Assembly: GCA_038247465.1 (NCBI GenBank)
Contig: JBBRUV010000175.1
Span: 1 to 9,944 of the forward strand
Length of the DNA stretch: 9,944 bases
Source: JBBRNH01 sp038247465
GTDB lineage: Bacteria > Bacteroidota > Bacteroidia > Cytophagales > Spirosomataceae
Reading direction: 5' to 3'
Positions 7,019-9,944 of this stretch are shown here, piece by piece. A program made the position numbers and the translations under genes. How positions within the stretch are numbered: position 1 is the first letter of the stretch; each line of letters opens with the position of its first letter. The notes beneath the pieces are model-generated. The model did no database searches. It saw only the letters and a list, made by a program, of their open reading frames with translations, and was not told the origin of the DNA.

Positions 7019-7352
7019 GCACGTCAGTATCGGCTTCTACCAAACTTCCGTAGCCTTCCCAAGCGGCTGCTGGCCGACGGCTCCCTTTCAAAAATTTACC
7101 TTTGAGTTTGCCGGTTTGTGTGTCAGACCAAATCAAATAGAGTCGGTCTTTTGGCGAAAAAGAAACGGTGGCTTCTAAATCCGCCAAGATTTCTTCATCG
7201 GGTGCAGTGTGGTTTGTACACGAAAGCCGAAAAAGAGCGAGACCATTTCCGCGTTCTTTGGCCTGATGATTATCCAACCAAGCATATAAATGATTGTAGT
7301 CTCCACGCAGACCCAAATCGAATGAGAGCCAGAATGTCTTTTCCATGTTCAA
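7008..7352 (-). CDS. Small uncharacterised protein partnered with the PIN RNase
   Basis: I do not recognise a named family. The 114-residue protein starts at 7352 (ATG; a second ATG at 7346 gives MEKTF). It is the first gene of a minus-strand group and overlaps the PIN gene by 11 bp, the position an antitoxin usually takes. Predicted elements are strand KTFWLSFDLG (5-14), helix DYNHLYAWLDNHQ (18-30), strand GLALFRLS (37-44), helix DEEILADLEATV (52-63) and strand DRLYLIWSD (69-77), then a charged stretch and an acidic end (EADTDVLDE). This beta-alpha-beta, alpha-beta order, with D12 just after strand 1, resembles the ferredoxin-like fold of the Cas2/VapD/SinR group, whose members include nucleases. 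No DNA-binding helix-turn-helix is evident. Gene reality is well supported by the overlap and codon pattern; function is inference. Confidence 0.75.
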   Translation of the reverse strand: MNMEKTFWLSFDLGLRGDYNHLYAWLDNHQAKERGNGLALFRLSCTNHTAPDEEILADLEATVSFSPKDRLYLIWSDTQTGKLKGKFLKGSRRPAAAWEGYGSLVEADTDVLDE

Positions 7353-7423
7353 TTTATGTTCTGACCTAAAACGATAACTAATTTACGACGGTTTGTCCGC
7401 TTGCTTTATCCTATTCCAGCAAC

Positions 7424-8722
7424 TTACATCCGCCGAATCTCGGCCCCGATTGCGTTCAGTCGTCCGTCAATGTTTTGGTAGCCCCGGTCAATCTGCTCGA
7501 TGTTGTCAATGATGCTCGTTCCGTTGGCCGAGAGCGCGGCTATGAGCAACGCCACCCCCGCCCGAATATCCGGCGAGGTCATGCGGATGCCCCGGAGTTG
7601 CTGCTGCCGGGCAAGACCCACCACTGTTGCCCGGTGTGGGTCACAGAGGATAATCTGACTGCCCATTTCGATGAGTTTATCCACGAAAAACAGACGGCTC
7701 TCAAACATTTTCTGATGGATAAGCACTGTGCCGTTGGCCTGCACTGCCGTTACCAACACAATACTGAGCAAATCGGGCGTGAAACCGGGCCAAGGCGAGT
7801 CGGCAACGGTCATCATGCCGCCATCCAAGAACGTCTCAATTTGGTAGCTTTCCTGAGCCGGGATAAAAATATCGTCGCCCCGAAATTCCATCTGAATGCC
7901 AAGCCGTTTGAATACATCAGGAATAATACCCAACTCTGGAATCTGGCAGTTTTTGATGGTGATTTCGCTCTGCGTCATGGCCGCCAGACCGATGAACGAA
8001 CCAATTTCGATCATGTCGGGTAGCATAGTGTGTTCGGTGCCGCCGAGGGTTTCTACGCCCTCAACCACGAGCAGGTTGCTGCCAACACCCGAAATTTTCG
8101 CACCCATCCGGTTCAGCATCTTGCTGAGTTGCTGCAAATACGGTTCGCAGGCCGCGTTATAAATCGTGGTGGTGCCTTCGGCCATCACAGCCGCCATCAG
8201 CACGTTGGCCGTTCCCGTCACCGATGCTTCGTCGAGCAGCATATACGCGCCCTTGAGGTGGTCGCCGTCAACGCGGTAAAAATCACCGTCGTAATGAAAC
8301 GTAGCACCGAGTTTCTCGAAACCGAGAAAGTGCGTATCTAACCGTCTCCGCCCGATTTTATCACCACCGGGCCGGGGAATGCGGCCTTTTTTGAACCGGG
8401 CGAGCATCGGGCCGAGCAGCATCACCGACCCGCGCAGGGCCGAGGCTTTACGCTTAAAGGCATCGGTACCGAGGTAGTCAAGGTTCACATCGCTGGCCTG
8501 AAACCGATAGGAGGCTTCGCCGGTGCGCGTAACCCAAACGCCCATATCACCCAACAGATCAATGAGTTGGTTCACATCCCGAATATTGGGGATGTTATGA
8601 ATCGTGACGGGTTCTGCCGTGAGCAGCACCGCGCACAAGATTTGGAGGGCTTCGTTTTTCGCGCCCTGCGGTTGGAGTTCGCCGTGAAGTTTGCGCCCGC
8701 CTGTGATTTGGAAAGAAGCCAT
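7424..8722 (-). CDS. murA: UDP-N-acetylglucosamine 1-carboxyvinyltransferase MurA
   Basis: MurA transfers enolpyruvate from phosphoenolpyruvate to UDP-GlcNAc, the first committed step of peptidoglycan synthesis, in the cytoplasm. The full-length 432-residue protein shows GAKNEAL with K22-N23, LRGSVMLLGPMLARF (96-110), the active-site loop RPGGDKIGRRRLDTH (117-131), EASVTGTANVLMAA (165-178), TPDLLS (315-320) and SPDIRAGVALLIAAL (383-397). The loop residue equivalent to E. coli Cys115 is Asp121. Cys-to-Asp at this site is known to keep activity and block fosfomycin alkylation, as in mycobacteria and chlamydiae, so intrinsic resistance is expected. The ATG at 8722 lies 102 bp after the DUF4290 stop with a repeat in between, and the two genes are probably cotranscribed. 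No clear terminator was found in the 71 bp gap after its stop. Confidence 0.97.
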   Translation of the reverse strand: MASFQITGGRKLHGELQPQGAKNEALQILCAVLLTAEPVTIHNIPNIRDVNQLIDLLGDMGVWVTRTGEASYRFQASDVNLDYLGTDAFKRKASALRGSVMLLGPMLARFKKGRIPRPGGDKIGRRRLDTHFLGFEKLGATFHYDGDFYRVDGDHLKGAYMLLDEASVTGTANVLMAAVMAEGTTTIYNAACEPYLQQLSKMLNRMGAKISGVGSNLLVVEGVETLGGTEHTMLPDMIEIGSFIGLAAMTQSEITIKNCQIPELGIIPDVFKRLGIQMEFRGDDIFIPAQESYQIETFLDGGMMTVADSPWPGFTPDLLSIVLVTAVQANGTVLIHQKMFESRLFFVDKLIEMGSQIILCDPHRATVVGLARQQQLRGIRMTSPDIRAGVALLIAALSANGTSIIDNIEQIDRGYQNIDGRLNAIGAEIRRM

Positions 8723-8729
8723 TTTTTAA

Positions 8730-8818
8730 GTTTGTGGTTTGTGCCGGGCGGCCTGTGCCGTTCGTAGTTTCTGCCGGACGGGGTTACGTTCGCGTCAGCA
8801 AAACCACGAACTACAAAC
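8730..8818. repeat. Modular intergenic repeat, copy 2 (core inverted)
   Basis: This element fills the gap between the DUF4290 stop and the murA start, ending 7 bases before the murA ATG. Its left end matches copy 1 directly (8746-8765 against 4114-4133, 20 identical bases). Its core matches copy 1 on the other strand (8787-8810 against 4129-4152, 24 identical bases), and the flank ctgccggac pairs with tccggcaag of copy 1. The ends gtttgtggtt and aactacaaac form imperfect inverted termini. It would be transcribed inside the presumed DUF4290-murA message, where it could fold and affect murA translation. Confidence 0.85.
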
Positions 8819-8824
8819 TGAATA

Positions 8825-9652
8825 TTACCGCCGTCGCCGGTCGTTATTGTTATTACGCTGATTATTGTTTCTGAAATCGCTGCGGCCACCGCTGCCACCC
8901 GCGTTGTTGCCCCGGTTGTTGCCTTCGTTGCGACCGCCCCCGTTACCTCCGCTGTTGTTCTGGCGATTATTGCCTTCACTACGGCTCCCACCGTTGCTGT
9001 TGCCACGCGGGTAGTTGCGCCCACCGGCGTTGCTGTTCCCGTCGTTACGCCCGCCACCACCGTTGGTATTTTGGCGAAAATTCTGGTTGCCGCCCTGCCG
9101 GGGTTGCTGCCCGTCGGTACGCTCACGCGGGGTTGATTCAACCAAACCCTCCTCCCGAATCAGTTGAATATCAGGGGATAGTTTACCGTTCGACATTTCG
9201 ATCAGGCTCTGGAAAATCGTTTCATCCTCAACGGATTCTTTGTTCCAGGCCTGATAAAACGTCTTCATCAGCCGCGTCAGATACGAAACAAACGCCCGCC
9301 GTTCGTCGGCATCGTCAAGGTTGCTCGCTTTGGTCACGAGCAGTTCCATGTTTTGGCCGAAGTGCCTGAACCGCAGCCGGGGATGCGTGTTATACGGAAC
9401 CTGCTGCGGGGCTTTGCCGAGGGCTTCTTCGGACGGGGGCGGATACGGGCTGTCTACATCGAGTGTAAAGCCGGAGATAATATAAAGGTCGTCCCAAAGT
9501 TTGTTGTAGTAATCCTGCCCGTCTTTCATGTTGGGGTGGATTTGCCGCATAAGTTCGACGAGGATGTGTGCGTATCGGGTGCGTTTTTCCCGGTCTTCGA
9601 TGGTGACCATGTTGTTCACCAATTTCTGGATGCTGCTGCCGTATTCTTTCAA
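8825..9652 (-). CDS. DUF4290 family protein with Asn/Gly/Arg-rich tail
   Basis: This protein belongs to a Bacteroidota-specific family of unknown function commonly found beside murA. The conserved helical domain spans residues 1-170, including TIEDREKRTRYAHILVELMRQ (parts of 17-37), IHPNM, KLWDDLYIISGF (51-62), YNTHPRLRFRHFGQ and the helix ERRAFVSYLTRLMKTFY. From about residue 176 to 275 the chain becomes low complexity, almost all Asn, Gly, Arg, Ser and Gln, ending DRRRR. This resembles disordered nucleic-acid-binding tails and is longer than I expect for the family. The start is uncertain. In this frame an upstream stop is followed by only LLLVLGITP before TTG at 9652, with no ATG or GTG between. 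TTG is therefore the best start, with ATC nine bases earlier as a rare alternative. No function can be assigned. Confidence 0.85.
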   Translation of the reverse strand: MKEYGSSIQKLVNNMVTIEDREKRTRYAHILVELMRQIHPNMKDGQDYYNKLWDDLYIISGFTLDVDSPYPPPSEEALGKAPQQVPYNTHPRLRFRHFGQNMELLVTKASNLDDADERRAFVSYLTRLMKTFYQAWNKESVEDETIFQSLIEMSNGKLSPDIQLIREEGLVESTPRERTDGQQPRQGGNQNFRQNTNGGGGRNDGNSNAGGRNYPRGNSNGGSRSEGNNRQNNSGGNGGGRNEGNNRGNNAGGSGGRSDFRNNNQRNNNNDRRRR

Positions 9653-9688
9653 AGGAGTGATGCCGAGTACGAGTAAAAGTTATGTGAG

Positions 9689-9696
9689 CAAAAGTA
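9689..9696 (-). promoter_or_regulatory. Possible -7 promoter box for the DUF4290-murA operon
   Basis: Read on the minus strand this is TACTTTTG, an exact match to the Bacteroidota -7 consensus TAnnTTTG. Transcription would begin near 9682, giving a leader of about 30 bases before the TTG start at 9652. No good TTG -33 element is found at the usual spacing. Confidence 0.35.
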
Positions 9697-9810
9697 AAAC
9701 ATATTCGTGGCACATAGTCACGGCGTAAAACAATTGCCTGAATATCCAGCGAACAAATGCCGTAACTTGGCCGTTCATAATCAATCAACAGTTCCTTTAA
9801 GCTCAACGTA

Positions 9811-9944
9811 GTGAAACGCTGGTTAGCCCTCTTCATTACCGCTCTGATTCTCGGCGGTGTTATCTGGTACAATAAATTCAGAAAAACCGGCTCCGAAGCC
9901 GATACCGCTTCGGGTGGCGGGGGCGCACCATCGGCCAATGCCAA
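9811..9944 (+). CDS. Membrane-anchored protein N-terminus, possible RND efflux adaptor, partial
   Basis: GTG at 9811 opens a frame that continues to the window edge (44 codons). It follows an in-frame stop 33 bases upstream, so no earlier ATG or GTG start exists. The protein begins with KRW, then a hydrophobic helix LALFITALILGGVIWY (residues 4-19), the positive stop-transfer group NKFRK, and a flexible Ser/Gly/Ala linker (ASGGGGAPSANA). This layout, a short cytoplasmic end, one membrane span and a Gly-rich linker, is common in HlyD/AcrA-type periplasmic adaptor subunits of Bacteroidota efflux systems. The diagnostic domains lie beyond the window, so that identity is a guess. TAACTTGG at 9763-9770 is one mismatch from a -7 box and correctly placed. 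The gene is divergent from DUF4290. Confidence 0.6.
   Translation, partial: MKRWLALFITALILGGVIWYNKFRKTGSEADTASGGGGAPSANA

Noticed and set aside
7353..7423. Terminator for murA or promoter for the PIN pair
   Set aside because: Only a weak 5-6 bp inverted repeat (ttgct/agcaa) and no exact TAnnTTTG box were found.
8572..9141. 189-codon minus-strand frame spanning the DUF4290 tail, repeat copy 2 and the murA 5' end
   Set aside because: It is a frame-shifted reading of the low-complexity tail (Ala/Thr/Val-rich) and of the repeat; both flanking genes are better supported.
9390..9944. 184-codon minus-strand frame running to the right edge
   Set aside because: It overlaps the DUF4290 domain in another frame and is antisense to the membrane-protein start; I considered it as a lost DUF4290 N-terminus but saw no family-like residues.
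1..9944. CRISPR array, tRNA, rRNA or transposase
   Set aside because: No regularly spaced direct repeats, tRNA-like cloverleaf, rRNA sequence or transposase motifs were recognised; the two repeat families lack spacer structure.

Overview
The window reads as ordinary chromosome from a Bacteroidota bacterium, most likely a Cytophagales/Spirosoma-type organism. The basis is the Bacteroidota-style topoisomerase IV A subunit, a DUF4290 gene placed directly before murA, the absence of Shine-Dalgarno sequences at most starts, one good TAnnTTTG -7 box, and a Bacteroidota-type secreted M20 peptidase. Most of the sequence is moderately GC-rich (36 of 60 bases in 5701-5760). The small-gene segment around 6602-7352 is clearly more AT-rich (22 of 60 GC in 6721-6780).

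Layout. 1-2359 (minus): parC-like topoisomerase IV subunit A, cut by the left window edge. 2360-2645: divergent intergenic region holding a nested palindromic repeat. 2646-4091 (plus): secreted M20 amidohydrolase. 4098-4200: copy 1 of a ~90-100 bp modular repeat. 4203-5345 (plus): serine-hydrolase lipoprotein of the class C beta-lactamase type. 5346-5469: convergent gap with a short tandem repeat. 5470-6585 (minus): T4 Rnl1-like ATP-dependent RNA ligase, with a long perfect hairpin at its annotated 5' end. 6602-7018 (minus): PIN-domain ribonuclease. 7008-7352 (minus): small uncharacterised protein overlapping the PIN gene. 7424-8722 (minus): murA carrying Asp at the fosfomycin-target Cys position. 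8730-8818: copy 2 of the modular repeat, with its core inverted relative to copy 1. 8825-9652 (minus): DUF4290 protein with a long Asn/Gly/Arg tail. 9811-9944 (plus): start of a membrane-anchored protein, possibly an efflux adaptor, cut by the right edge.

How the genes may work together. DUF4290-murA looks like a housekeeping operon. The three minus-strand genes at 5470-7352 are the most interesting group: a small protein whose predicted strand/helix order resembles the Cas2/VapD/SinR ferredoxin-like fold, an overlapping PIN-type RNase, and an RNA ligase of the family that in phage T4 reseals cleaved tRNA. This may be an RNA cleavage-and-repair or toxin-antidote module. That is an inference from gene order and motifs. 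The two plus-strand hydrolases are both exported, probably for amide or peptide breakdown in the envelope.
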